Under the pieces are notes generated by a model. It had not been told where the DNA came from. It worked only from the letters and a program-made list of their open reading frames with translations, and did not search any database. The translations under genes were made by a program, and so were the position numbers. Shown piece by piece: positions 35,861-44,513 of a stretch of 64,000 nucleotides of DNA (its first letter is position 1; each line of letters starts with the position of its first letter). Source of the DNA: CALKWS01 sp051020515 (GTDB lineage Bacteria > Actinomycetota > Actinomycetes > Actinomycetales > Beutenbergiaceae); the NCBI RefSeq assembly GCF_051020515.1, contig NZ_CP194857.1:1984001-2048000 (forward strand), written 5' to 3'.

Positions 35861-36575
35861 GACCCGGTCCCCATTCGGTAGCCAACTCCACGTACGGTCC
35901 GGATGAACCTCGGCGCGGATGCCTTGTCGCCGAGTTTGCGTCGCAGATGTCCGATATGGACATCGACGAGGTTGTCATCGCCCACCCAATTGGGTCCCCA
36001 TACCGTCTCGATGAGTTGGCGCCGGGTGAAGACCATGTGCGGGCGCGCCGCCAGTGCTGCGAGTACGTCGAACTCGGTGCGCGTGAGTTGGACAGTTTCG
36101 CCGTCGAGGGACACTTCCCGGCCCAGAGCGTCAACGGTCAGTGGCCCGAACGACGCTACTGCGCCATGGTGGCCCGGTGGGTTCTGCCGCGGACGACGCA
36201 GCATCGCCCGCACGCGTGCAACGAGTTCACGTGGGCTGAACGGCTTGGTCACGTAGTCATCGGCGCCCACCGAGAGGCCGTTGAGTTTGTCGACCTCCTC
36301 CACGCGGGCGGTGAGCATGATGATGTAGCAGTCAGAGAACGTGCGCACGCTCCGGCAGACCTCGATGCCATCGAGACCAGGCAGGCCGAGGTCCAGCACC
36401 ACCACCCCGGGTCGCCACTGTCGCGCACGCTGCACCGCGTCGTCGCCGTCAGCGCAGGTCTGGACCTCGAAGCCTCGCGCTCAAGATAGTTCGCGACCAA
36501 TCGCGCCAAGGGGGTTTCGTCATCGACGACCAGAACACGGGGCAGGTTCACGTCCGAATGAGCAAGGGAGGTCAT
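35857..36575 (-). CDS. OmpR-family response regulator (frameshift)
   Basis: Partner of the overlapping kinase. It starts at ATG 36575 with PRVLVVDDETPLARLVANYLERE, then one base is missing at about 36474 (CGAGGCTTC for CGAGGGCTTC). The next frame continues FEVQTCADGDDAVQRARQW, VVLDLGLPGLDG (phospho-Asp), YIIMLTARVEE, DDYVTKPFSPRE and the winged-helix domain to VRTVRGVGYRMG. Corrected length is 239 aa. A GTG 24 bp further in is an alternative start. A hydrophobic in-frame extension upstream is discussed under rejected items. Confidence 0.88.
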
Positions 36576-36806
36576 GGCTCCATAGTGAACCAAGAGGACC
36601 GTTACGTGCGCTGCCTCCGAACGTGCGCAACCCCAGGACTGTTCGGCGCCCTGACGTGCGAAGCCGGATGTGCGCGCCCATGCCGGGACGGTCAAGACGG
36701 TTCCAAGGATGCCAATGGCGCCGACGACGAGGGCGATCGCGGGCACTCCGATACTCACGCTGGTTCCCCCCGACCGCTCGCGCAGGAGAACCGTAGGCCG
36801 ATCCCC

Positions 36807-37445
36807 TCAGGCGATCCCGGCGCGGTGGGCGAGGATCACTGCCTGGACCCTGTCCCGCACCCCCAGTTTGGCGAGAATGTGGGCGACGTGGGTGCGCACG
36901 GTGTTCTCCGTGAGGTGCAGTTCGGCACCGATCTCGGCGTTGCTCAGCCCGCGCGCCATGACTGCGAGCACCTCGCGCTCGCGTTCGGTGAGCAACTCCA
37001 GCCCGGGAACCGGCTCGCGCGCTGCGCCTACATAGGAGGCAACGAGGCGCCGCACCACAGTGGGTCCGAGCGCCGATCCCCCTGCGGCGCAGTCCTTGAC
37101 CCCCTGGATGAGATCCCGAGGCGGTGTGGTCTTCAGGAGGAAGCCGGCGGCTCCCGCCCGCAGCGCACCGAGCACGTACTCATCGACGTCAAACGTCGTC
37201 AGCACGAGGCAGCGTGCTGCGGGAGCCGCCGTGGCCAGGCGCCCGATGGCGGTCACCCCGTCGATCCCCGGCATCTCGATGTCCATGAGCACCACGTCCG
37301 GACGTAACCGCCGGGCCTGGGAGACGGCCGCGGCGCCGTCCTGCGCCTCCCCGACGATCTCGATCTCGGGATCGGAGCCGAGCACGCCGGCCAAACCCGC
37401 CCGCATCATGGCGTGGTCGTCGGCGAGCAGGACACGGATCGTCAC
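36807..37445 (-). CDS. NarL/LuxR-family response regulator
   Basis: 212 aa. The receiver domain (MTIRVLLADDHAMMRAGLAG, VVLMDIEMPGIDG with phospho-Asp, LVLTTFDVDEYVLGAL, GFLLKTTPPRDL) is followed by the LuxR helix-turn-helix (LTEREREVLAVMARGLSNAEI, ENTVRTHVAHILAKLGVRDR). Its start overlaps the stop of the kinase at 37442-39037, its evident partner. The target genes are unknown; the 39209 membrane protein is divergent from the pair and a reasonable candidate. Confidence 0.92.
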   Translation of the reverse strand: MTIRVLLADDHAMMRAGLAGVLGSDPEIEIVGEAQDGAAAVSQARRLRPDVVLMDIEMPGIDGVTAIGRLATAAPAARCLVLTTFDVDEYVLGALRAGAAGFLLKTTPPRDLIQGVKDCAAGGSALGPTVVRRLVASYVGAAREPVPGLELLTEREREVLAVMARGLSNAEIGAELHLTENTVRTHVAHILAKLGVRDRVQAVILAHRAGIA

Positions 37446-39037
37446 GGCCGGGCCCTCCCGCGCAGTTGTGTCGGCTCATGGGGCAGAACGGCCCGCAATG
37501 CGAAACCGCCGCCATCCCCCGGTCCGACGAGCAGCCGACCTCCCACGGCGGTGACGCGGTCCTCGAGTCCGGCCAGCCCGAACCCTGCTACTGCCACCGT
37601 GCGGCCCGGCCCGTCGTCGGTCACCTCCAGATGCGTGCACTGCTCGTCGCTGCCGATGGTGACGTATGCGGTGGCCCCGTCCGCGTGCTTGAGCACGTTG
37701 GTCAGGGCTTCCTGGACGAGGCGGTGCACAACCGGCAGCAGTACGTCTGGTGGGCGTCCGGAGGCAGTGAGCCGGATGTCGAGGCCGGCACCCTGGAGGC
37801 GGGCCACAATCCGCTCGATGTCATCCCATGCGGGTGCCGAACCCGTCCCCCATGACTGGACGTCGAGTTCGCCCAGGGCGGTCGACACGGTGTCGCCCAC
37901 TGCCTGCACCCCCGCACGCGTCGCGGCTGGGTCCTGCGGCCAGGCGAGTTCGGCCGCGCCGGCTTGGACCGCGACGAGGCTCACGGCATGCGAAGCGACG
38001 TCATGGAGTTCACGTGCCATGGCCTGGCGCGTCCTCTCGGTGGCGCGCTCTCGGGCTGAGGTGAGTTCGGCCTCGTGCGCCCCGGCGCCCTCGTCGGCAC
38101 GTTCCCGGACGCGGCGGCTGTGGCCGACGATGAGGGCACAGACGGCGACGATGCCGAGCACGAGGACGTTGATGGGTCCGTTCTCGGGTTCGTGGGCGAA
38201 ACGGCTGCCGATCGCAGCGGTGTAGAGGCCCGCAGCCGATGCCATGGAGGCCATGCCGGGTCGGACCTCGAGAACGCTCCAGAGCAGCAGTCCGACGATG
38301 ATCGGGAAGGAGAACCCGTCAGTGACCGCCGCGTCCAGCATGGCCCCGAGGAGAAGCACTGCCGCCCCCGCCAGCACAGTGGCGACCGGCATGAGCCGGC
38401 GAGGCAGCACGGTGAGCGCCATGATGCCGGTGGTCCACCACGCACTGCCGGGCTCTGCGTAGGCGAGCGCCTCGGTGACGCTCAGCACGAGAACGGTGAG
38501 GGTGAGGATGACGTCACCGCGGTTGATGGTCCTTAACCGGTCGCTCTTGCCCTGGACCGCCTCGGCGACCGGGGGAGTGGGCAGAACACCCGCCGCGCGG
38601 CTCCCGGAGCCGATGAGTCCGAGTTGTCGGCGCAGTTCCGCCATGGCGGCACGGGACTCGGCCTGGATCGCGAGGAGTTCCGGACGGGGATCGGCACCCG
38701 TGGCGAGAGCGGCCTCCGCGCGGGGGACGAGTCGGCCCACGGCGAGTAGCGAGCGGCGCACCGAGCGGTCGATCTCGGCCGAGAGCCTGGCACGTTCCTG
38801 TTCGACCGCGTCCCGCACCGCTTCATCCCTATCGATCGCGGCGACGTCTTGCTCGTGACGCCGGGCCTGCCGCGAGCGCAGCACGCCCGACCCGACATGG
38901 CGGGCAAGGAGTAGCAGTGACGACAGGAGTACGCCCGCGAAGAACAGGTCGATCCACGGATCGCCCCAGGTGAGGATCACCGACGCGGTGAACCCAGCGG
39001 TCACAAGACCGACCTCGGCCAGCCGCGGCGGACGCAT
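37442..39037 (-). CDS. NarX/DesK-type sensor histidine kinase with a duplicated, degenerate DHp region
   Basis: 531 aa. Two N-terminal TM segments (GLVTAGFTASVILTWG, LFFAGVLLSSLLLLARHV) are followed at residues 65-145 by a stretch that reads like a HisKA_3 dimerisation domain. There the His box is replaced (ERARLSAEIDRSVRRSLLAV, MAELRRQLGLIG). Five or six TM segments follow, then the true HisKA_3 box QAMARELHDVASHAVSLVAV and a HATPase_c domain (VLPVVHRLVQEALTNVLKHA, GFGLAGLEDRVTAVGG). It phosphorylates the overlapping NarL-type regulator. The first DHp-like block has no ATPase domain and presumably works in dimerisation or sensing. Confidence 0.88.
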   Translation of the reverse strand: MRPPRLAEVGLVTAGFTASVILTWGDPWIDLFFAGVLLSSLLLLARHVGSGVLRSRQARRHEQDVAAIDRDEAVRDAVEQERARLSAEIDRSVRRSLLAVGRLVPRAEAALATGADPRPELLAIQAESRAAMAELRRQLGLIGSGSRAAGVLPTPPVAEAVQGKSDRLRTINRGDVILTLTVLVLSVTEALAYAEPGSAWWTTGIMALTVLPRRLMPVATVLAGAAVLLLGAMLDAAVTDGFSFPIIVGLLLWSVLEVRPGMASMASAAGLYTAAIGSRFAHEPENGPINVLVLGIVAVCALIVGHSRRVRERADEGAGAHEAELTSARERATERTRQAMARELHDVASHAVSLVAVQAGAAELAWPQDPAATRAGVQAVGDTVSTALGELDVQSWGTGSAPAWDDIERIVARLQGAGLDIRLTASGRPPDVLLPVVHRLVQEALTNVLKHADGATAYVTIGSDEQCTHLEVTDDGPGRTVAVAGFGLAGLEDRVTAVGGRLLVGPGDGGGFALRAVLPHEPTQLRGRARP

Positions 39038-39208
39038 ACATCACAGTGTGCCACCGGCGCAACCGAATGCGCCTCGTCCGGATGGACGAGAACAGATCGT
39101 CCTAGCGGGCGGCAACCTCATCGCCTCGGGTGAGGCTTCCTCGGGGACCGGTCGGAAGAGTGGAGCCAACGGGCTCCACAGTAGCCCGTAGATCAAGGAG
39201 AAACTCCC

Positions 39209-39859
39209 ATGAACACATCCGCCACCGCGAGGACGGCCACCGTCCTAGCCCTGCTCGGCGCTGCCGGAATCTCAGCCATCGCGCTGAACGATGCGGCCAC
39301 CTTCGCGCTCACGGGACAGTACAGCGCCGCCAGTGACGAGTTCGGCCTCAATCCCCTCTTTGTGCTGTCCGGCATCGTGCACGGCCTCGCCTATCTCGCA
39401 TTCACCGCTGTGCTCCACCTGCACCGTCACCGGGTCGACGCCGGGAGCAGGTTCCGCCGAGTGGTGCGGGTCGTGCTCAGCCTCGCGCTGGTCGCGCTCG
39501 CCGCGGGCATGCTGGGCAGCACCGCTGTGTCGATGGTCCAGGGCGAGGTCGTGGACTCCGGTGCGCTCGGGGCGCTAGCCGGTATCAACTTCCTGCTCAT
39601 GTTCGTCGGTGGGGTGATGCTCGGATTCGCTCTGCTTCGGCGCCGGGAACTGCGGCCGGCAGCGATTACCCTGGTCGCCATCGTGCCCGCGATCCTGCTG
39701 GTGATCCTCCTCGCTGCTGTCGGGAGCCCCTGGGCGCACCCGGCGTATGCGGAGGTCATGGTCGGTTTCGGCCTCGCGTTCATCGGGCTCACGCCGCGTC
39801 CCCGGCCGGCCTTGGCCGATGGTGGGGTTGTCGCCGGAACTGTGCGCGCTCCCGCGTAG
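39209..39859 (+). CDS. Polytopic membrane protein, unknown function
   Basis: 216 aa with about six hydrophobic segments (TATVLALLGAAGISAIAL, VVLSLALVALAAGML, INFLLMFVGGVMLGFALL, ITLVAIVPAILLVILLAAVG). ATG 39209 follows AAGGAG. There are no catalytic motifs. It is transcribed divergently from the preceding two-component operon, so that system may control it. Confidence 0.7.
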   Translation: MNTSATARTATVLALLGAAGISAIALNDAATFALTGQYSAASDEFGLNPLFVLSGIVHGLAYLAFTAVLHLHRHRVDAGSRFRRVVRVVLSLALVALAAGMLGSTAVSMVQGEVVDSGALGALAGINFLLMFVGGVMLGFALLRRRELRPAAITLVAIVPAILLVILLAAVGSPWAHPAYAEVMVGFGLAFIGLTPRPRPALADGGVVAGTVRAPA

Positions 39860-39981
39860 GGGCCGCTGGGGCGGGTCGAGCACGTCAGCGAGCAGTACCA
39901 CCGGACGGGAACGGCGGGCACCGTGTTCGCCGACTCCGGCTATGGCAGTGGTATCGCGCCGAGTCAGTGCCTGCCCGGTTC

Positions 39982-40515
39982 TCAGTGCCTGTCCGGTTCG
40001 CCGGTGAAGGGCAGCACGCTGGACGAATCACCCAGTTGGTCGGCGGAGATCACTCCCAGATCGCCGTCCTGCTGGAGGATCACTGCGCCGACACTCTCGA
40101 GGGACCCGAAGCCGGACTTGCGCGCCGCGATGTGCACGTCGTCGTCCACCAGTTGGTGCTTTCGCATGGCCGTGCGCTGGAACTGGCCGTGGTAATAGAG
40201 GAGCGCGGGAGGAGGGTCGAGCACCCGGCGCACGTGGGATGAGCGGCCGCGGAACCAGGCCAACAGCCACTGCAGGAAGATCAGCAGCGCCAGGGCCACC
40301 ACGATCTGTGCCAACGGAACGTCGGGGGCGGTGACTGCGCGCCCGAACGTCGAACCGAGGGTGACCGCCACGATGAAGTCCAAGGGTGTCATCGAGGACA
40401 TGGTCCGTGGCCCCGAGATCCGGAGCATGAGCAGTAGAGCCAGGTAGCCGGCGCCGATGGTGATCAGGGTGTGCAGGATCGGGTCCCACCCGTCCCAGAA
40501 CTGTGTGATGTCCAT
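39982..40515 (-). CDS. DUF421 (YetF-type) membrane protein
   Basis: 177 aa. Three N-terminal TM helices (ITIGAGYLALLLMLRISG, TPLDFIVAVTLGSTFGRA, LAQIVVALALLIFLQWLLAWF) precede the conserved cytoplasmic DUF421 region (LLYYHGQFQRTAMRKHQLVDD, GFGSLESVGAVILQQDGDLG). The motif GPRTMSSMTPLDF is typical. The family's biochemical role is unknown. Confidence 0.88.
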   Translation of the reverse strand: MDITQFWDGWDPILHTLITIGAGYLALLLMLRISGPRTMSSMTPLDFIVAVTLGSTFGRAVTAPDVPLAQIVVALALLIFLQWLLAWFRGRSSHVRRVLDPPPALLYYHGQFQRTAMRKHQLVDDDVHIAARKSGFGSLESVGAVILQQDGDLGVISADQLGDSSSVLPFTGEPDRH

Positions 40516-40604
40516 TGCCGAAGCGTGTCATGCAGTGGGCAAGGCGGCCTCCCGAGCATGACCGGCACCTCAGGGGCTCTGGCTGCTTGTGCTAATCGTT
40601 GGCT

Positions 40605-41243
40605 ATGCAGCCAGATAACGAGCACGACGGCCAGTCTGCACGATCGTTCATCGAGCAAGCGCGACGCGCCCAGATCGTGGCCAGCGCGGTCGAGGTGATC
40701 GCCGACGTCGGGTACCGGAAGGCGTCGATGGCTCGCATCGCGGCCCACGCCGGGATCAGTCGCGGCCTGATCTCTTACCACTTCGCGAACAAGGCCGAAC
40801 TGATCACCGAGGTCGTCACCCGGGTCTACGTCGACGGCGCGGAGTTCATGGGTCCGCGGATCGGTACCGAGGCCACCGCCCCGGGCCAGCTGCGGGCCTA
40901 CATCTCCTCGAACCTGGAGTACATGCGAGCCCATCCGGAGCGGATGCGCGCCCTGTTGGAGATCTTCACCCAGGCGGACCGTGACGAACTGCCGGCCGCC
41001 GACGACTCCGACACCGTCGACCAGATGCTCGGCCCGTTGGAGGAACTCTTCCGCAACGGGCAGGCGACAGGAGATTTCCGTGACTTCGACCCCCGCACCA
41101 TGGCCGTGGCGGTGCGCAACGTGATCGATGGCGTGCCGCCGCGACTCTCCGAACCCGACCTGGACCTGGATGCGGTCATCAACGATCTCACCGCACTCTT
41201 CGAACGAGCCACCCGCCACCCCGACGCACCGGAGTCCTCATGA
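40605..41243 (+). CDS. TetR-family transcriptional regulator
   Basis: 212 aa from ATG 40605. The N-terminal helix-turn-helix (RRAQIVASAVEVIADVGYRK, MARIAAHAGISRGLISYHF) is followed by a TetR ligand-binding domain of the TetR_C type. It is the first gene of a four-gene run (TetR, short-chain dehydrogenase, ABC ATPase, ABC permease) with ATGA overlaps, so it likely regulates its own operon. Ligand unknown; a hydrophobic compound exported by the ABC pair is a reasonable guess. Confidence 0.9.
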   Translation: MQPDNEHDGQSARSFIEQARRAQIVASAVEVIADVGYRKASMARIAAHAGISRGLISYHFANKAELITEVVTRVYVDGAEFMGPRIGTEATAPGQLRAYISSNLEYMRAHPERMRALLEIFTQADRDELPAADDSDTVDQMLGPLEELFRNGQATGDFRDFDPRTMAVAVRNVIDGVPPRLSEPDLDLDAVINDLTALFERATRHPDAPESS

Positions 41244-42016
41244 CGCCGGTCGAACACCCCGTGGCACTGATCACCGGTGGCGCCGGTGGAATCGGAGCCG
41301 CGATCGCGCGCCGGCTTGCCCGGCGAGGATGGCGAATCGTGATCGCCGACGTCGACGACGCGGCAGGGATCGCCCTCGCCAACGAGATCGATGCCCGGTT
41401 CCTGCACACCGACGTGGGCTCACTGTCCGACAATACTGCTGCGGTCGCCGCGGCCGTGAGCCACTACGGTCGGCTGGACCTCGCGATGCTCAATGCGGGA
41501 CTTGGCGAACCCGAGGGATCGCTGCTGGACTTCGACCCGGACGCCTACCGCACACTCGTCGCCGTCAACCAGGACGGCGTCGTCTACGGAGTTCACGCCG
41601 CCCTCGGGCAGATGAGCAAGCAGGGCTCCGGCACGATCATCGCCACCTCGAGCATGGCCGGTGTGGACGCGAGCCCGATCAACCCGCTGTATGCCGGCAC
41701 CAAGCACGCGGTCATCGGACTGGTCCGCTCGCTCGGGCCGGTTCTGGAGCAGTCCGGCGTGCGGATCAACGCGCTTTGCCCCACGTTCGTCGACACCCCG
41801 ATACTCCGAGACGCTGTCCCCTACATCCGAGGGCTCGGCATCGCGGTGCTGGACCCCGAGCGAGCCGCGGACGCGGTCGAAGCCATCCTCGCCGACGAAC
41901 GCACCGGACAGGCCTGGCTGCTCGTGCCCAATTCCGACGCCCGGCCGATGGACTTTCCAGATACGCCCAGCATCATGGCCGACCCCACCGCGACCCTCCC
42001 GGAGATCTCCACATGA
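41240..42016 (+). CDS. Short-chain dehydrogenase/reductase
   Basis: A 258-aa classical SDR with a Rossmann fold. The cofactor loop is ALITGGAGGIGAAIARRLA, and the acidic end of strand 2 (VIADVDDA) suggests preference for NAD. LAMLNAGLGEP is the NAG motif. The catalytic Ser (IIATSSMAGVD) and Tyr/Lys pair (PLYAGTKHAVIGLV) are present. Start and stop overlap the neighbours by four bases. Substrate unknown. Confidence 0.92.
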   Translation: MTPVEHPVALITGGAGGIGAAIARRLARRGWRIVIADVDDAAGIALANEIDARFLHTDVGSLSDNTAAVAAAVSHYGRLDLAMLNAGLGEPEGSLLDFDPDAYRTLVAVNQDGVVYGVHAALGQMSKQGSGTIIATSSMAGVDASPINPLYAGTKHAVIGLVRSLGPVLEQSGVRINALCPTFVDTPILRDAVPYIRGLGIAVLDPERAADAVEAILADERTGQAWLLVPNSDARPMDFPDTPSIMADPTATLPEIST

Positions 42017-42891
42017 CCGCCCTCGTGCGCACCACCGACCTGAGCCGCCGCTACGGCGATGTCCTCGCCCTGGACAATGTCGCCCTGGAGATCCCGAGCG
42101 GGCAGATCGTCGGCACGCTCGGCCCGAACGGAGCGGGCAAGACCACGCTGATCAATCTGCTGGTCGGGCTGCGCCGGCCCTCCTCCGGCACGGTCGAACT
42201 CCGCGGTGGTGACCCCCGTGACGAGGCCACGCGCCGGGTCATCGGAGTGACACCGCAGGAGACGGCCCTGCCCGAGGCCTGGCGGGTCGGCGAACTCGTC
42301 GACTTCATTCGCGCCCACTTCCCCGATCCGCTGACACGGTCCGAAGCCCTCGCCCGGTTCGACCTCACCGAGTTCACCGACCGCCAGGTCGGCGGGCTGT
42401 CCGGTGGCCAGCAACGGCGTCTCGCCGTCGCGCTTGCCTTTGTGGGCAGGCCAGAGATCGTGTTCCTGGATGAACCGACCACGGGTCTGGACGTCGAGGC
42501 CCGCCGCGCGCTGTGGGAGGGCATTCGCAACTACCACACCGACGGCGGCACCGTGCTGCTGACCAGCCACTACCTGGAGGAAGTCGAGGCACTCGCCGAG
42601 AGGGTGGTGGTCATTGACCACGGTCGCGTACTGACCGACGGCTCGCTGTCCGAGGTCCGCGGCCTGGTCCGCCTCAAACGGGTCACCCTCACGGGTGCCC
42701 GGCTGCCCGAGCTGCCCACGGCGCACAGCATCGAGCAGGAGGGCGAACGCATCCACGTGCTCACCGACGACGCCGCCACCTTCGTGCGCCGGCTGGCCGC
42801 CAGCGGTGCCCCCTTCACCGATATCGAGATCCGCTCCGCGTCGCTGGAGGACGCCTTCCTGGCGCTGACCTCCACCGAGCGGGCCGCCTGA
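42013..42891 (+). CDS. ABC transporter ATP-binding protein (ABC-2 exporter)
   Basis: 292 aa from ATG 42013, overlapping the SDR stop. It has Walker A TLGPNGAGKTTLINLLVG, Q-loop VTPQETALPEAW, signature VGGLSGGQQRRLAVALAF, Walker B IVFLDEPTTGLD and H-loop LLTSHYLEE. A C-terminal DUF4162-like tail ends SLEDAFLALTS. It pairs with the permease that starts 10 bp later, probably for export of a drug or lipid. Confidence 0.93.
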   Translation: MTALVRTTDLSRRYGDVLALDNVALEIPSGQIVGTLGPNGAGKTTLINLLVGLRRPSSGTVELRGGDPRDEATRRVIGVTPQETALPEAWRVGELVDFIRAHFPDPLTRSEALARFDLTEFTDRQVGGLSGGQQRRLAVALAFVGRPEIVFLDEPTTGLDVEARRALWEGIRNYHTDGGTVLLTSHYLEEVEALAERVVVIDHGRVLTDGSLSEVRGLVRLKRVTLTGARLPELPTAHSIEQEGERIHVLTDDAATFVRRLAASGAPFTDIEIRSASLEDAFLALTSTERAA

Positions 42892-42901
42892 GGGAGTTTC
42901 C

Positions 42902-43639
42902 ATGTCACTGACCATGACCTACACCCGGCGCTATCTCGTCGAGATGATCCGCACCCCTGTGATGTTCCTGTCGATCACCATGACTCCGGTCGCTGTGATG
43001 CTGTTCTTCTTCATCCCCTTCGTCGGCTCGGATGCCACAATGATGACCGCGACAGTCGGCACAATGATGGTGTTCGCGGTGCTCCTGGGCTGCGTCGGTC
43101 ACTTCGCCACAACCGTCTCGGCCACTCGCGAGTCAACCTGGGGTACCTACCTACGAACCCTGCCCGGAGGGTTGGCACCGGAGATCACGGCGAACCTCCT
43201 GACCGGCCTGGCGATGGTCACAGCGGCGATCGTGCCTGTCGTGGCGGTGGCCGCGATCTTCACCGCGGCGACGGCGAGCATCGGCCAGGTCCTGCTGGCT
43301 GCCGTGGCCTTGCTGGCCACGGTGGTCACCTTCACCCTGATGGGCCTGGCCCTCGGGTACCTCCTCACTTTCCGGGCCGCACTGATCGTGGCAACGGTCG
43401 GCGCGTTGCCTCTTGCGGTGGCCGGTGGGATGTTCTTCGATCCGGCGGAAGTGCCGGCCCTGATTGCGACCATCGCCCCGTTCGTCCCCACCCGCGGCGC
43501 GACCGATCTGGTGCTGTTCGCACTGATGGGCCAGCCCCCAGACGCCCTCGCCCTGGTGCTCCTGGTGGTGTGGACGGTCGTCTTCGCGGCGCTCCTGGTG
43601 CGGGGCCACCGCCGGGACGAAGGCCGCAGGTTCCGCTGA
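42902..43639 (+). CDS. ABC-2 type transporter permease
   Basis: 245 aa with six predicted TM helices (PVMFLSITMTPVAVMLFFFI, TVGTMMVFAVLLGCVGHFA, LLAAVALLATVVTFTLMGLA, LVLLVVWTVVFAALLV). It has the ABC-2 permease layout and a conserved RESTWGTYLRTLPGG stretch after TM2. Last gene of the TetR-SDR-ABC operon. Confidence 0.9.
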   Translation: MSLTMTYTRRYLVEMIRTPVMFLSITMTPVAVMLFFFIPFVGSDATMMTATVGTMMVFAVLLGCVGHFATTVSATRESTWGTYLRTLPGGLAPEITANLLTGLAMVTAAIVPVVAVAAIFTAATASIGQVLLAAVALLATVVTFTLMGLALGYLLTFRAALIVATVGALPLAVAGGMFFDPAEVPALIATIAPFVPTRGATDLVLFALMGQPPDALALVLLVVWTVVFAALLVRGHRRDEGRRFR

Positions 43640-43749
43640 TCCGCGGCTTCTCCAGCGAGTTCCCTCACCCGGGCTGTTCTCCGTGGTGCCGGTCTTGCTT
43701 GAGGAGGGGGGGGCGGTCGGCCTCCCACGTAGCGGGCGGGCGGCTGCCC

Positions 43750-44391
43750 TCAGCGCGCCAGTCCCGCGATCTGCCACACCAGGCCTGAGCCGGCCGTCAC
43801 CGGCCGGAGGCCACGGGCCGCCGCCGCTGCGACCATCGCGGCGGGCGGGTGCGCGAACGCGCGGTACTCGCGTCCCAGCAGCCGGAACACGGCGCCTTGC
43901 GCGGCGACGAACCCGCGGCTGATGAGGGTGCGTGGCGGGTGGCTGAAGACCAGCCGGCCCCGGCAGTGTTCCGCCGCCGCGCCCAGCAGCCGGTCGTAGT
44001 CCGGGTAGCAGCACACCACACGGTGGAGCACGACGAGGTCGGCCGGCTCCACGTCGTCCGGCGCGGCCGCGATGTCGGTGACCTGCCGGTGCACCCGGTC
44101 GGCGACGCCCGCCTCCCGCGCAAGCCGCCCCGCCTCGTCGTCGTACGCCGGCGACAACTCGAGGGTGGTCGCCCGTGCGGCCCCGCGTCTCAGCAGTTCG
44201 ATGCCGATCTCCCCCACGCCACCGCCGATGTCGAGCACGGTGGCGCCCTCGACGCCGTCGGCCGCGAGAAAGTCGACCATCCGGCGCGCGGTCGCGTCCA
44301 GGCCGCGCCGGCGGAACCGCCTCGCCACGTGCTGGGCGAAGGCAGACCCGAACATGTGGTCGCAGCCCCGCGGGTCACAGCATCCGGCCAT
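43750..44391 (-). CDS. SAM-dependent methyltransferase
   Basis: About 213 aa. ATG 44391 gives the Cys-rich N-terminus MAGCCDPRGCDHMFGSAFA, seen in a group of actinobacterial methyltransferases; the frame is open further upstream. A class I Rossmann fold is evident: motif I ATVLDIGGGVGEIGIELL, acidic end of strand 2 TTLELSPAY, and motif IV PADLVVLHRVVCCYPDY. The substrate is not predictable. It is divergent from the flavin monooxygenase gene; about 120 bp between them may hold a shared promoter. Confidence 0.86.
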   Translation of the reverse strand: MAGCCDPRGCDHMFGSAFAQHVARRFRRRGLDATARRMVDFLAADGVEGATVLDIGGGVGEIGIELLRRGAARATTLELSPAYDDEAGRLAREAGVADRVHRQVTDIAAAPDDVEPADLVVLHRVVCCYPDYDRLLGAAAEHCRGRLVFSHPPRTLISRGFVAAQGAVFRLLGREYRAFAHPPAAMVAAAAARGLRPVTAGSGLVWQIAGLAR

Positions 44392-44513
44392 GGGCCCAGT
44401 CTCCACCCGCGACCGCGCCCGCACCATGGGTATTTCCACCCACTCGCACTGCGGACCACGATGCGCAGGACGCCCGACGCGGTGCCCCACTGCCCACTCC
44501 TAGCGTGGGTGCC

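Noticed and set aside
36576..36758. Hydrophobic N-terminal extension of the response regulator from GTG 36758 (SIGVPAIALVVGAIGILGTV)
   Set aside because: It has a plausible ribosome site and would encode a membrane helix, but a membrane-tethered OmpR-type regulator would be very unusual, and the usual receiver start lies at 36575. It may be a remnant of another gene; I could not support it as a feature.
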